Source of the DNA: Adiantum capillus-veneris
Lineage: Eukaryota; Streptophyta; Polypodiopsida; Polypodiales; Pteridaceae
NCBI GenBank assembly: GCA_014529385.2
Contig: CM043963.1
Span: 107,512,412-107,576,411 of the forward strand
DNA: 64,000 nt
Direction of reading: 5' to 3'
Below, one piece after another: positions 50,617-62,419 of this stretch (the stretch's first letter is position 1; each line of letters opens with the position of its first letter). The position numbers and the translations under genes were made by a program. The notes beneath the pieces are model-generated. The model was given only the letters and a program-made list of their open reading frames with translations. It was not told the DNA's origin and did not search any database.

Positions 50617-51840
50617 TTCGGCAAAATGATTACCGGATCTGAAGTCAGCTTTTCTTTCAAGTGTTTGAAGGCTAAAATTTCCTTGGATGTCCAGTTGAAA
50701 GTAATTCCTTTCCCTTGCAGTGCATGGAGTGGAGAAGCAATCTCAGCAAAAGTTTGGATGAACCTCCTTTAGTATTTAGCGGGATCCATGCATACCCCAT
50801 CCTTTGAAACAATGTGCCCAAGGAAGTGAATCTCCTTCAAAAAGAATTCGCTCTTTTTTGCATTAATGAGTAGGCTGTTCCTACGTAGCTCATTGAAAAC
50901 TGCGGTCAAGTGATCCCTATGCTCCTCTTCAGACTTTGAGTAGACAATCATGCCATCAAAGAATGTACCCACAAAATTTCTATGTGGTGTAAATATTATG
51001 TCCATCATTCTATTGAACGTGGGAGGAGCATTTGTGAGACCGAATGGCATGACAAGAAACTCATAGAGACCGAACGTAGTCTTATGGACATCTTTTGGCC
51101 TAATGCGTATCTGGTGGTACCCACTCTTTAGGTCAATCTTGGTAAAGAATGACGCTCCCTCAAGCCGATCAAGAATGTCATCTATCCTCGGTATGGGGAA
51201 TCTGTTCTTGATGGTATTCTTATTCAAAGCGCGATAGTAAATGCACACGCACCACGAACCATCCTTCTTTTGCACTAGGAGTACATGCGAACAAAAAGGG
51301 GATGAAGTGGGCTGAATCGGGCTGAATCAGCCCCTTCTCTAAAAGCTCGTTGACCTGAGTCATAATCTCTTTTTGCCGGGCTGCACTAATCCTGTACGGT
51401 GGCACCTGGCACCAGATCTATGGTATGATCCTCAGGTCTCTTAGGAGGTAACTCCCCTGGCAAAGAGTCCGAAAACCAATCACTAAAACCAATCAAAAAA
51501 TTTGACCTGTCTTTATCTAAGGTAGACAAATTAGATACAACTTCAGGTACTTCTTTTGCAAAGATCAAGTACGTAGAAAGATGATTCTTTATTACAGATG
51601 AAATAGCAGAAGCAGAAACAATTGGAACAGACTCGCCTCTAAGCTTTCCATCAAGCACATGAGTCTTTCGTCTATGTAGAAGGGTAATCTTTTTGTTGTA
51701 AGTATCCACCATAGCATGCAACCTGTAACACCATTGGATACCCAATAACACATCAGAGTCCTTAAGTGGCATAATATCAAATTCTTTTGCATCCACATAA
51801 CTCTGAATGTGTAGACGAAGTTTCCGCAAAATGATCGGAT
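50617..51840 (-). pseudogene. G2: gypsy fragment (protease, RT, RNase H start)
   Basis: Minus strand: protease C-terminal half (LRLHIQSYVDAKEFDIMPL, DVLLGIQW), then RT with [22 protein letters not shown] and a catalytic motif GTFFDGMIVYSK, where the second Asp of FFDD is Gly. The RNase H start ends at LTSDPVI near 50617. A frame change lies near 51400 and a small deletion near 51075. It resembles gypsy D and G1 and is truncated at both ends. Confidence 0.85.
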
Positions 51841-52174
51841 TGATCACTCCGTTCCAAATCTTCCGACTTGATGATCAATTCCTTCCCAAGGGGGAAATTC
51901 CCGAGAGACGAGCTCTCAATTTTGTTTCCGTCTGTTCCCAAAGCATGAAGCTCTATGAACCGTTCCCGATTCCGTTTCCCTTTTTGGGTGCCCTTGGCGC
52001 TTGGCTTTTCAATTGTTCGACCTTTGGCTTTTCATTTGTCCAACCTTTTGCTTTTCATTTATCCGACCTTTGGCTTTTCATTTGTCCAATCCCTTCACTT
52101 ATAAAAAGAAGGGCACCCCACTTTCTAGGGTTGATTTTTGTTATGCGCCTCACTCTTAGGGTTGATTTGTGACA
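51841..52174 (-). repeat. Gypsy F 3' LTR
   Basis: On the minus strand it starts TGTCACAAATCAACCC at 52174, preceded by the purine tract CAGGGGGGTA. It holds four copies of a CTTTGGCTTTTCATTTGTCC-like 23-bp unit (about 52013-52100). The left boundary at 51841 is inferred from a TG and the edge of G2. Confidence 0.6.
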
Positions 52175-52213
52175 TACCCCCCTGTTGAAAAAATAGTAAT
52201 CGGCCTAGATTAC
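52175..52213 (-). promoter_or_regulatory. Gypsy F pre-PPT hairpin and polypurine tract
   Basis: On the minus strand GTAATC, loop TAGGCC, GATTAC (52213-52196), then about ten bases and CAACAGGGGGGTA before the LTR. Confidence 0.6.
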
Positions 52214-52690
52214 ATCTGCAAAATAGAACAAGGGTAACATAATAATAATTTTTTAATTAGTCAACCAATCATGTACAAACCACATGGCATGCATCACATG
52301 TATCTAGGCATAACTATCTAGAATCAATCAGACTAGTTATCACATCCGGTTCTTATCTTGAACTCCACGGATGTCTCTGATGCACTAGAATCAATCAGAT
52401 TTTTATTCATCCATCTCATCCTCATTAGAACTTTGATATCCTGGAGTAGCATTATAAGCCATCACATCCAGATCTCACCGATCTTTGATGGATGTCTTGA
52501 TGCACTCAAAACAACATACCCAGTTTATCTCATCCAAATTGGAACTTTTTATGCACTATATTTATCCATACTAATCATCACATCCAATTCTAACTCGAAC
52601 TTTATGGATATCTCTGATGAATTAGTACATCATCAAGATTGAATGCTGCAGTCATTCCATCCAATCATACTCAATCAAATAATAAGACAT
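52214..52690. repeat. Gypsy F 3' region with three diverged repeats
   Basis: CACATCC followed by GGATGTCT(C/T)(T/G)GATG(C/A)A-like phrases recurs at 52341, 52463 and 52579, giving units of about 116-122 bp. It is probably the element's untranslated region; nothing coding is seen. Confidence 0.5.
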
Positions 52691-52800
52691 TAGTCAAAAT
52701 GAGAGAATAGTCCAACAATCTTAAATGGGGCCTTCCCTGTCGATGTACGAACTGTGTTTTTATAGGCGAACTTCACCAATGGCAGATATTTGTCCATAAG
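52691..52800 (-). pseudogene. Gypsy integrase fragment
   Basis: Reads KYLPLVKFAYKNTVRTSTG and KAPFKIV, the segment following the catalytic Glu of gypsy integrase. It is about 33 codons long and truncated on both sides. Confidence 0.75.
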
Positions 52801-53200
52801 CATTTCCAAATCCACGTCGCTCGAATTCCTCATATCTAGCAAAAGGAGCATTTGCTTTGTCTTCAAGACTTTCATAATGAGCATCATAGAAACCTCGCCT
52901 TTTGTTGAGTTGAACACAAATCATTGGTTGCTTAAAGGAAAATAGATTGTCTCCGCATAAATCTATCTGACCGCATGTTTAGTCGGGCCTTTTGCCTTTC
53001 CCATTCTGCTGCAACCAATCTTTTTCTGAGTCGCCCTTGCCATAAGCCGTGGATTGCTTGCCTTCCACTGCTTTACCAATGTTTGAGTTGCATGGTTTTT
53101 GTTTTGGCTATTTCTTTGTCATCCTCCTCAGAGAAAACATCCTCTACAAGATCCTTCTCTTTGATGTTGTTCTCCTCTTCACTTTCATGAGAGGTAGACT
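52801..53200 (-). pseudogene. Unassigned coding-like fragment
   Basis: On the minus strand an acidic stretch (EEENNIKEKDLVEDVFSEED) is followed by lysine-rich GKGDSEKDWLQQ and, after a stop, by KRRGFYDAHYESLEDKAN and APFARYEEFERRGFGNAYG. The last part joins the integrase fragment. I do not recognise it; it may be gag spacer from another family or a captured host fragment. Confidence 0.3.
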
Positions 53201-53201
53201 T

Positions 53202-54591
53202 GTCCACACCAGCAGTTTGTTGGTACATTCTTTGATGACATGATAGTCTACTCAAGGAATGAAGAGGAGCATAGGCATCACTTGGCCATTGTGTTCAAAG
53301 AGCTACGCAGCCATATGTTGCTCATCAATGCAAAGAAAAGTGAATTTTTTCTGGAAGAGATTCACTTTCTGGGACACATTGTCTCAAAGGATGGTGTCAG
53401 AATGGATCTTGCAAAAGTTGAAGCGATCAAGTCATGGCCACATTTGAAGACGATGCACGATGTCCGAAGCTTCTTGGGACTATGCTCCTATTACAGAAGG
53501 TTTATCCGAAATTTCGCTGAGATTGCTTCACCTTTACATGCTCTTCAAAAGAAGGCAGTCACCTTTAGATGGACACAGAAAGAGATTTCAGCTTTTAATC
53601 TCTTAAAGGAAAAGACGACTTCAGATTCAGTCATTGTGTTGCCAGATCTTACGAAGTCATTTGTGGTCCAGTGTGACGCCTGTGGTAGTAGCATTGGTGC
53701 AGTGCTAATGCAAGATGGCAGGGTAGTAGCCTATGAGAGTAGAATCTTGCAAGGGCCAGAAAAGACTATGCAAATCTATGAAAAAGAACTGCAGGCCGTC
53801 ATTTATGCTCTCTTAAGTTGGAAACACTACCTGTCAGGTGCAGATTTCGTTGTCCAAACGGATCATCAGACCTTGCGATACTTCTTAACACAGGCAAAGT
53901 TATCTGAGAAGCATATGCGATGGGCAAATATCTTGTCCATGTTCCATTTTCAGATTGTGCATGTGGAAGGCAAGAAGAACGTTGTGGCTGATGCCTTGTC
54001 AAGGAAGCCACAAATTTCAGTTGTGTCAATTCCTTATCATCATGAGCTTGATGAGATGACGGAACAGTATGCAAATGATGAAGATTTTGCAAGGATCTTT
54101 GAGCAGCTAATGGATGGACAACGTCATGAACACTATCTTCTCAAAGATGGGTTCACGATGATGCATGGCAGATTGTGTGTCACAAAGCCATTGCAACGCA
54201 AAGTTATGGAAGAGAGTCATGTCCCACCGTATGTAGGGCATCGTGGTATCGATGCTACAGTTAAAGCGGTTGAGACATTCTTCTACTGGCCTACATTGAG
54301 AAGAGATGTGGATGCCTTTGTGCGAGAATGCCTAATATGCCAGAAGGTCAAGTTTGACAGGCAAAAGGCACCAGGGTTATTGCAACCACTACCTATTCCA
54401 GATAAACCATAGGAAAGTATTGCTATGGATTTTATCTTTGATCTTCCGAGAACGCAGACAGGAAACGATGGTATTTGGACCATCATTTGCAGATCAGCAA
54501 GCAGGCTCATTTTATTCCTGTCAGGAAGAAGATAAAGCCAGATCAGATGGCACGCTTGTTTATGAGCAATATTTTCAAGTATCATGGCATG
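53202..54591 (+). pseudogene. G3: gypsy D-type fragment (RT end, RNase H, integrase start)
   Basis: Nearly the same sequence as gypsy D from its RT catalytic region (VGTFFDDMIVYS) through RNase H (VQCDACGSS, TDHQTLRYFL) to integrase (zinc ligands, MDFIFDLPRT). A TAG at 54410-54412 replaces the Trp codon of KPWES, and a one-base deletion follows near 54493. Both edges are abrupt. High similarity to D suggests a recent relative, truncated. Confidence 0.9.
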
Positions 54592-54800
54592 GCCCTATAT
54601 CTGGGCATGGGGGGTCCTCTCATGGCATGCAGTTCAGCCCTTTGAGGCCAGCGGCCGGTGGGCAGGAGGGGGGCAGCCCTGCGTTTTTGGGCATGCTCCC
54701 ATGCCTGCGTTTTTGGGGCAGCCCTCGCATTTTCTGGCCTATGCAAAGGGCAGCATGCCACAAAAATACGGAAGCGTAAACTGACTTTTAAATTGTACTT
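54592..54800. other. Unassigned G-rich stretch
   Basis: Recurring CCTGCGTTTTTGGG and GGGCATG phrases are present; no gene is recognised. Confidence 0.4.
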
Positions 54801-55666
54801 CAAATACTCAAGAGAATTTGAGAGAGAGAGAGAAAGCTTGACACTTCATTGGGGACCAGAAGATGGGCTGGTCCCCCCCCATAAAGAGAATATCTTTATT
54901 ACTAAGGGAGAATCTTTACAAGCACAGGAACGGGGCGAAAGCCCGTCCTCTATTCTTTCTTGGCCTTTTTCTGCTTCTGATTGAGAGAGTAGAAGAACTG
55001 CTCTCTGACTACTGAGAGGATCTATCCTCTTCTGCGAGATTTTGGGAAGCTCTCGTAGGGGAGAGTCTACCTTCCGCAAAACTCATTGGAAGCTCTCACG
55101 AATGAGGGTCTATCTTCCGCTAACCGTGCCACTTTGGGCGTAATCATTCCTGCAATTAACCAACCACAGAAACATGTAAAACACACACACACACACACAC
55201 GCTTGCTGTAATTTTCTTCACATAACCAGAAATTGTTACCTGAGCGCGTTCCAATGCCAAAATGGAGGTCCTTTTCGCGATGGAAATGCTCCAAACTTGG
55301 TGTATGTGTAGAGTAGGTAGTGGGGAATGAGATTCTATTAAGACTTTGCTGAAATTCACCCAAATACAAGTGATTAGGGGCTGAAAACAGGGAATTTGCA
55401 GCAGCTAGACAAGGGAGAAAGAGAGTTTTCTACTACTTTACGCGATGAAACTTCTCCCAAAGCTGCAAGCAATTATGAGAGGGCCTTGTTCTAGGTGATG
55501 GGTGCTCAGAGGCTCCACATACACCACAAGGTGCTGCTCTCAAGCTTCAATGGAGAGCTTCACTGCGTAGAGGATGGTCAACTTGGGGGGGGTAGTACAC
55601 TGCCAACCTGGCAAGAGGGGGAGGGGCTGCTCTCTTATAGCCTCCCAGAAGAGGGGGCGCTAGCAT

Positions 55667-55701
<35 letters not shown>

Positions 55702-56271
55702 ACAGGAAAGTGTGCCAAGTGGCACACTTACTTTAAAATTTAAAAACTATTCAACTTTTGACTTTAAAAATCCTATGCTAGTTAATGAAATGTGCAATTA
55801 AGTGCACAACTGCACACATAGATGCAACAAATGAAAACTTTATATGCTCCCTAGTGCATTGCCGTACCAGCAATGCTTTGGTCATTACCTGCTCGCACAT
55901 GTCCGGCCATTTGGTCGAGTGCAAAATCATTTAAGAATACTTTTAACTAGCTTATCCTAAGGCCGTAAAATAATCAAGCCTTACGGTTATTATTCTAAGG
56001 ACCCCATCTCATTCCTGTGCTTGCACTAGCGCGCGTAATTTTCTGAGCCTGAAATCTGAGGTTACTATCCACCCCTTCATTGAAGACCCGATTTCCCAAT
56101 CACTAGGGCTTCAGGGTATTTTCTGCTAGGGTCTCCCTGAGGTGCACTGGCCCAAACTTGGGCGCACGTGAGGCCCAGAACTGCTAAATCTATTCTGATG
56201 TTCACACAACTAATTAGATAATTCTTTTCTCGTAAATAAATTAATTATTTACAAATTCTGACTTAGTTACA
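54801..56271 (-). repeat. Gypsy H 3' LTR
   Basis: On the minus strand it starts TGTAACTAAGTCAG at 56271. Bases 55237-56111 are nearly identical to 63003-63893. A (GA)n run is at 55668-55696 and (CA)n at 55180-55200. The left boundary is not defined by the sequence. Confidence 0.65.
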
Positions 56272-56305
56272 TCCCTCTTGGTTCTAAACAGTTGACCTCA
56301 ACTGT
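56272..56305 (-). promoter_or_regulatory. Gypsy H pre-PPT hairpin and polypurine tract
   Basis: On the minus strand ACAGTTG, loop AGGT, CAACTGT (56305-56288), eight bases, then AAGAGGGA and the LTR. The stem differs from C, D, E and F but the position and GG loop agree. Confidence 0.65.
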
Positions 56306-57867
56306 AGAGCGTCAACATAACTGTGCAAGATGTCTGGTTAGTCCTTAAGATCGGACTCAGTCATCCACTTTGCATCTAAAGGAGTGTAATTCTTGAACTT
56401 GACTAAATACTTTCGATGTAGACTCCCCAACTTGAGTTGTCTCTCCGAGTGGTGTATTATCTATTCAGGTTGAAGGATTTCCTCAGTCTCTTCGACTTCT
56501 GGAGGATCTTCTTGTACTGGCGCCACTGGAGGAGGTCCAACATATGGTCGGAGCAGACTGACATGAAAAGCATTATGGATGCACCGGTTAGAAGGCAAAT
56601 CCAATCTGAAAGTCACGTCATTGACTTTATCTGTAGTTTTGAAAGGGCCGTAAAATCTATAGGAGAGTTTGACAACTTTCCCTTTGCTGACCCGCTTTTT
56701 CAATCTAGCTTTCTCAAACCGAAGCAGGACATATTGTCCTTTTTCAAGATTGAGATTCCTTCTGTGCTTGTCTGCTTTTCTTTTCTATTGCTCTTGAGTA
56801 CGAAGAATCGCTTGCTTTACTTGTTGATGGGCAATATCAATATTGCGCACAAATTCATCTGCGGCGAAGATGTTTTCTTTGGTCACCATAATAGGAAGTA
56901 AGAGTGGCTTCCCATAAATAATTTCGAAGGGAGCTTTACCAGTTGAGGAATGTATGGTATTATTATACGCAAACTCAACTATTGGTAAGTATCGTTCCCA
57001 TTCGGATTGTCGTTCCAAAACATAGCACTTGAGGAGATCTAAAACAGTGGCATTAGCGATTTCGCTTTGACCATCTGTTTGAGGATGATAAGCTGATGAA
57101 AAATCAAGCTTAGTTCCCAAGTTTTCGAACAATGCCTGCCAAAATAGACTAGTCATGCGGGGATCTCTATCGCTGACAATAGTCTTTGGTAATCCATGGT
57201 GTTTAAAAATCTAAGCTAGAAATATTCTAGCCATGTGATCAGCTTTGATCGTCTTCTTTATTGGAAGAAAATGTGCTTGCTTACGGAATCTGTCTACTAT
57301 AGTCCAGATTGCATCATTTCCATTCTTGGATCTAGGAAGATCCGTAATAAAATCCATGGCAATTCTTTCCCATGGCGTGTTAGGCACAGGGAGCGGCTGA
57401 AGCTTGCCATAAACTTTATGTCTGTCATATTTTACTTTTTGGCAGACTAAACACTCACGTACATGTTTTTCACTGTCCGCACGGAGTGTTGGCCAAAAGA
57501 AATACCTTTCGAGGGCACTAGTGGTGGAAGCAATTCCCCGATGCCCTGCATAAGGAGAATTATGTGCTTCATCCATCACCTTCTGTCGTAAGGGTTGAGT
57601 TATGCATATTGCTTGTTGACGATAGAGCGTATTATCCCTAATGGAATAAGGTGGCGTTGAGTGACTAACTTGAAGATCTGCCCAAATTGTGGCGAAGTCT
57701 GGATCTTGAGGATACATCTCGCTGAGAGATTCTAGTTCCTCATGATAAATTGTTGTTAGTGCATGGATCTTTGGACGCCTGGAGAGAGCATCTGCATCTG
57801 CATTCTTCGTTCCAGAAGTATGTAAAATCTGAAAATGGAACATTGAAAGAAAGTTGGCCCATCTCAT
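56306..57867 (-). pseudogene. Gypsy H integrase and chromodomain
   Basis: Reads MRWANFLSMFHFQI (end of RNase H), integrase zinc region (GHRGIASTTSALERYFFW, ECLVCQKVK), MDFITDLPRSKNGND, VSDRDPRMTS and QTDGQSEIAN, so all D-D-E residues are present. RFYGPF and a chromodomain (RKYLVKFKNYTPLDAKW) follow. Stops occur near 57211, 56785 and 56461. Confidence 0.85.
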
Positions 57868-59253
57868 CTGCTTTTCTGATAACTTTCTCTGTGTTAGAAA
57901 GCGTCTTGATAATAAAATCAGCTCCTAATAGATAGTGTTTCCAAATGGAAAGAGCATGAATTACTGCCATTAGCTCTTTCTCGTATATGGAGACATGCAA
58001 CTCTGCATCTTTAAGGCACCGACTTTCATAGGCTATCGCGTGACCCACTTGGTTCAAAACTGCTCCTACACAATCTCCATATGCATTGCAGTATACCTCG
58101 AAAGGTTTGCGAAGATCAGGGACGGTGAGAACAGGTCCGTGACTGAGTAGATACTTAAGCTTTTCAAAAGCTGGTTTTTGTCTAGACCCCCAATGGAATG
58201 GAATCCGCTTCTTTGTCAGGTCATGGAGGGGACCTGCTATCGCGGCAAAAGCTCGAATGAAATGCCGATAATAAGAACAGAGGCCAAGGAAACTTCGTAC
58301 ATCATGTACTGTAGTTGGCGTAGGCCATTCTACAACTGCTTGAATCTTATCAGGGTCCATTCTCACCTGATTGTGAGATACTATATGGCCCAAATAGTGG
58401 ATTTCTTTTAGAAAGAACTCACTCTTCTTAGCATTCACAAATAATTTGTGTTTGCGTAATTCTTCAAACACTAAGGCGAGATGCTTATAGTGTTCGTCTT
58501 CCGTCTCTGAGAAGATTAAGACGTCATCAAAGAAAACGCCTGTGAAGCTTCTATATGAGTGGAAGATTCTATCCATCATTCTGTTGAATGTGGCTGGTGC
58601 ATTAGTGAGTCCAAAAGGCATCACTAAGAATTCATACAACCCAAAGGTTGTTCTAAATGAAGTCTTATGCACATCCTGAGGAGCTATGCGGATTTGATGA
58701 TAACCGCTCTTCAAGTCTATACGACTAAAAACACTTGCTCCTTGTAACTTGTCAAGAATGTCGTCAATCCGAGGGATTGGAAATCGATTCTTGATTGTGA
58801 TCTTGTTTAGAGATCTATAGTCTATGCACATGCGGAATGTGCCATCCTTTTTCTGTACTAGTAAGATAGGTGAACAATATGGAGAAGTACTAGGCCTTGT
58901 TAAGCACTTCTCCAAAAGTTCGTTAACCTGCTTAAGAATTTCCTCTTGCTGCATTAGACTAACTCGATAAGGGGGCTGATTTGGAGGAGAACTTCCTGGG
59001 ATCAAATCAATTGTATGATCCTCAGGTCGCGAAGGTGGGAGTTCATTTGGAAGTTCATCTGCAAAACAATCTTTATAACTTTCTAATAACTTAAGTCTTT
59101 TTTGCTCTAAAGAGGAAGAAAGTTGTGAAACAGACACATCTCTCTCTCTTGCAAAAATCAAGTACGCTGAAACACACTTTTTTATTTCTTTCTTGATGGC
59201 AATGTGATTGGCGATAGGAATACGCCAATCACCTGCATCTGCAAGTACAAGAT
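57868..59253 (-). pseudogene. Gypsy H reverse transcriptase and RNase H
   Basis: A long open stretch with CFADELPNELPPSRPEDH, IDYRSLNKITIKNRFPIP, catalytic GVFFDDVLIFSE (near 58515-58550), LGHIVSHNQ, VHDVRSFLGLCSYYRHFI and RNase H with YCNAYGDC, where Asp and Cys of the usual YCDACG are changed, and YEKELMAVIHAL. A deletion near 57895 removes the TDHQSLRY segment, including an RNase H Asp, and shifts the frame. Strand transfer and RNA removal would fail. Confidence 0.85.
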
Positions 59254-59261
59254 ACTCCTTT
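59254..59261. other. Target-site duplication of the hAT element, left copy
   Basis: ACTCCTTT, eight bases as expected for hAT; repeated at 62420-62427. Confidence 0.95.
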
Positions 59262-59727
59262 CATAGTTACATGGGACAGCGGGTCGGGGTCGGGAACGGG
59301 GTCGGGACGGCAAAAGTCAGGAAACGGGGACGGGGGTCGAAACGGCAAAAAAAAAAGAGAGTTTTTTGGCATTTTTTGACCTACACACATGCCACACACA
59401 TAGAGCATCACTTTGACCATAAATTTACACTAAATAGACCAAAGAACACGAGTCATATAGGCTGAAATGTGCTAATAAAACATCGATGATCGATCGATAC
59501 AAAATGAGAAGTGCATGCCACAAGGGCTCAAGAGTCAAAAAGCCTAAAGGACTTAGGACAAGCTTGAGGCCTCAAGGATAACAAAAAGTACAAAGGGCTA
59601 TGTAGTAGTTAGAGTCGTAGACTCAAGAGTCTAGACTCGAGAGTCGAGTGATCAATGATCATCAAACTCAAGAAGTGCTCGCCTGCTGAATCTCCACATC
59701 GTCGTCGTAGTCGAGGTCGTCAGCAAC

Positions 59728-61874
59728 CTATGAGGGCTCCGGCTCGGGAGGCTCGCATTGAGGCTCAAAATCCTCCTCTAGCTCCTCCAAAAGAGTATCG
59801 GCCATAGATGGATTCTCTTGTGCCATCTCCCACTCAGTGAAAGGATCTGCCTTGTGTGTGACGCTCTTGGCAAGCATGCGCAAGTTAGCGCTCACAAACA
59901 CCAAATCATTGGCCCTCTGAACCCCAAGGCAATTCGGCTGTACACACTCCATAGTTGCTCCAAGCAACTAGTGGTACATGCTTGGCTAAGGACACGAACA
60001 GCCAAGCGCTGCAAATGTGGGCCATCTCCTCCATAGTCCTCCCACCACAAAACCGAGCCAATCTTGTTGCGATCAAGCTGTGCATCTGCACATCCATAGG
60101 AGCCCTTCTTTTGCCTGTAGTTGAGTAGCTCGTCTCTAATCTTGCGCCTAATGTCACTGCTAGGCTCAAGGCGCTCCAATGCAAGCCGCCATCCTTTGCT
60201 CACCTCCTTGTCGGTCTCTTGACGCCTTTCTTGAAACTCAGGGTCAAGCACATAAGCTGCCGCATGAAGTGGAGAGTAGTATCCATTCCACCTCGACTCA
60301 CACAAGCCATGAATCTCCGCATACTGAACAGGGTCAGGCACAAGCTTCTCAAGTGCCTCTATCATCCGATCAATGGCTTCGTAGACTTTGCCAATCCATG
60401 GCTGCAAGCCATCCACCACTCGAAGTAGGTGTAGAATAGGCTTGACCATGGCGTCAAGAGTCTTCACCTCCTCCCACCAAGCGGCGTCGTCGGCCCATTC
60501 TCGGCATTTCAATCCTACTGCTGATGTAGACTCCGGCATGGCCTGGAACTCATCACTGAGAAAGAGGCCCCTTAAGGCTCCGCCACATGTAGACAAGCGG
60601 CATAGCATAAGCCAATTGAATGCAAATCTTGTCTCTGAATATTTGAGCAAAGACAAGTGGCTTCTCTTTGAGAATTCATGGCGCACTTTTTGATGGTTGA
60701 GCACAAAGGAGACAATTCGAGAGGCGTCACCAATGGTGGGTGAAATCCATGACAAGTTCCCTATGTCCTTGAGGAGGTTATTGAGGCAATGCGCCATGCA
60801 AAATGCGACATGGATGCTGGGATACATGCCCTCAATGATAGCTCCGGCTGCCCTATTTGACGCCTCTCCATCTGCAACCATACAAAGGACATTCTCCGGG
60901 CCGGTGATCTCTATGGTGCTTGTCCACTCCGCAGCAAGCATCTCGGCGGCCTTGCCACTATCAGATGCATCATGTGACTCCACAAAGTACATCTCCCCCC
61001 GAGAGTAGGCCACCACCCCGTGGATGGACCGCTTGCGGGTGTCGCTCCATCCATCTACAAGAAGAGAGACGCCATTGGTCTCCCACAAATCCTTTGTTGC
61101 TTGGGCCGCTTGCTCCACGGCAAGCTTCTCTTTGTCAAGGAGGGTGGTGCGAAGCCTCTCCGATGAAGGTGGCACATAAGAGGAGCCATATTCCCCTATT
61201 TTCGTAACCATGGTTCGAAAGTATGGAGACCTATCCACACAAAATAGAGCATGTTGCGTTAGTATGGAGAGTCCAGAAATTATAACCCATTATGAATACA
61301 AAATGGAAGATTGCAATGTGTATATGCCAAGGGAAACTCACCGCGAAACATGGAAGGCAATGTGGTCATGGAAGAAGAATCGGGCAACCGACCTATCCAC
61401 CTCTTCCTTCAATTTAGGATTCCAATTTTCGTTGAGAGTGGTTTGGCGATGCGGAAGGGAAGAGGACGGTGTAGATCCATGGCTCTTGAAGGTTCGAGAG
61501 ATGTCGTCAAGGTTGGCTTCCCTTTGCTCTCGCGGTGTCTCCGTGGCGAAGGGATCAACGGCAACAAAACGGCCCCTCTTGGCCGCTTCCGCAACCTCAT
61601 ACACCGTGAGTTTCTCAAGAAGATCCAACCTCTTCTCAGGAGCTACATGAGGGCAAAACTTCACCTCGTGACCGGGTTCATGAAGAAGATGGGCTCGCAC
61701 TTTGTTTGAACCACCCGATCTCTTGTATGGACATAGCTTGCACATCCATGGTCTTGCACCGCCACCTTTGCCACGCGAGCTAAAGTCGACTTCATCCCAC
61801 CACGACCACGTTTGCACGGCGGGCCTCCTTCGAGAAGAAGCGGCTTGAGAAGTGGAGTTGGCTTGAGATGACAT
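59728..61874 (-). pseudogene. hAT transposase, two exons, C-terminal frameshift
   Basis: Exon 1 (61874-61342) starts at ATG 61874 and holds a BED-type zinc finger (CKLC and HLLHEPGH). A 111-bp intron (61341-61231) has GTGAGT and AG borders; splicing restores SRSPYFRTM. Exon 2 carries a DUF659-like core with LLVDGWSD and VADGEASN acidic residues, CMAHCLNNLLKDIG, ETRFAFNW and PLHAAAYVLDPEF. The dimerisation region (CLEQLWSVYSRI) loses frame near 59945, and the remainder (GVQRANDLVFVSANLRML) is read in another frame to 59728. The enzyme cuts and pastes hAT ends; this copy is probably inactive unless the shift is a sequencing error. Confidence 0.85.
61231..61341 (-). other. Intron of the hAT transposase
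   Basis: GTGAGT donor at 61341 and TAG acceptor ending at 61231. Joining restores the Arg-Ser-Pro codons of the conserved block. Confidence 0.8.
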
Positions 61875-62419
61875 GATGGTGGAGAGACTCGAGAGAGTAG
61901 AGCTTAGAAGTTAGAAGGGTTAGAGGAGAGCTTGTGTGGAGAGAGAGTAAAGGAGAGCTTCAAAGTGGGTAGAAGAGGGAGAGGAGAGCTTCAAAGTTCA
62001 AACTTGAGCCTTGAGCTTGAGGGAAATGGAATGAGCTTGAGCCTTGAGCTTGAGCCTTGAGCTTGAGGGAAATGGAATGAGCATTGAGCATTGAGACTAT
62101 GAGTATTAAGAGGCCCAAGGGAGCCTTTTATAGCCTCCCAAGGGCCAAGGCTTAAAAAATATGGCAGTTGGGGCTGCACAGAGCCGTTGCAAACGGTCAA
62201 AAACGGCCATTTTTTTGAATCCGACCCCGACCGACCCCTGCCGTCCCCGTCCGGTCCGTCCGACTCCGGTCCGGCCCCGGCCGTCCCCGGTCCGTCCCCC
62301 CTATGACCCGCCCGTCCGGCCCGTTTTTCGTCCGTCCCTCGGCGTTCCCAGCCGTTACCGGCCCGGTTACGGCCGTCCCCCGGCCCTAGGGCCCGTCCCC
62401 CCCGTCCCCTGTAACTATG

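Larger units (their letters stand above)
59262..62419 (-). mobile_element. hAT DNA transposon with intact ends (3158 bp)
   Basis: Terminal inverted repeats CATAGTTACATGGGACAG (left) and CATAGTTACAGGGGACGG (right, reverse complement) are flanked by the 8-bp duplication ACTCCTTT. The ends carry arrays of short GC-rich motifs: GGGTCGGG-type at 59278-59345 and CCGTCCCC-type at about 62215-62410. The only gene is a two-exon transposase on the minus strand. It sits between protease and RT of gypsy H. Confidence 0.95.
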
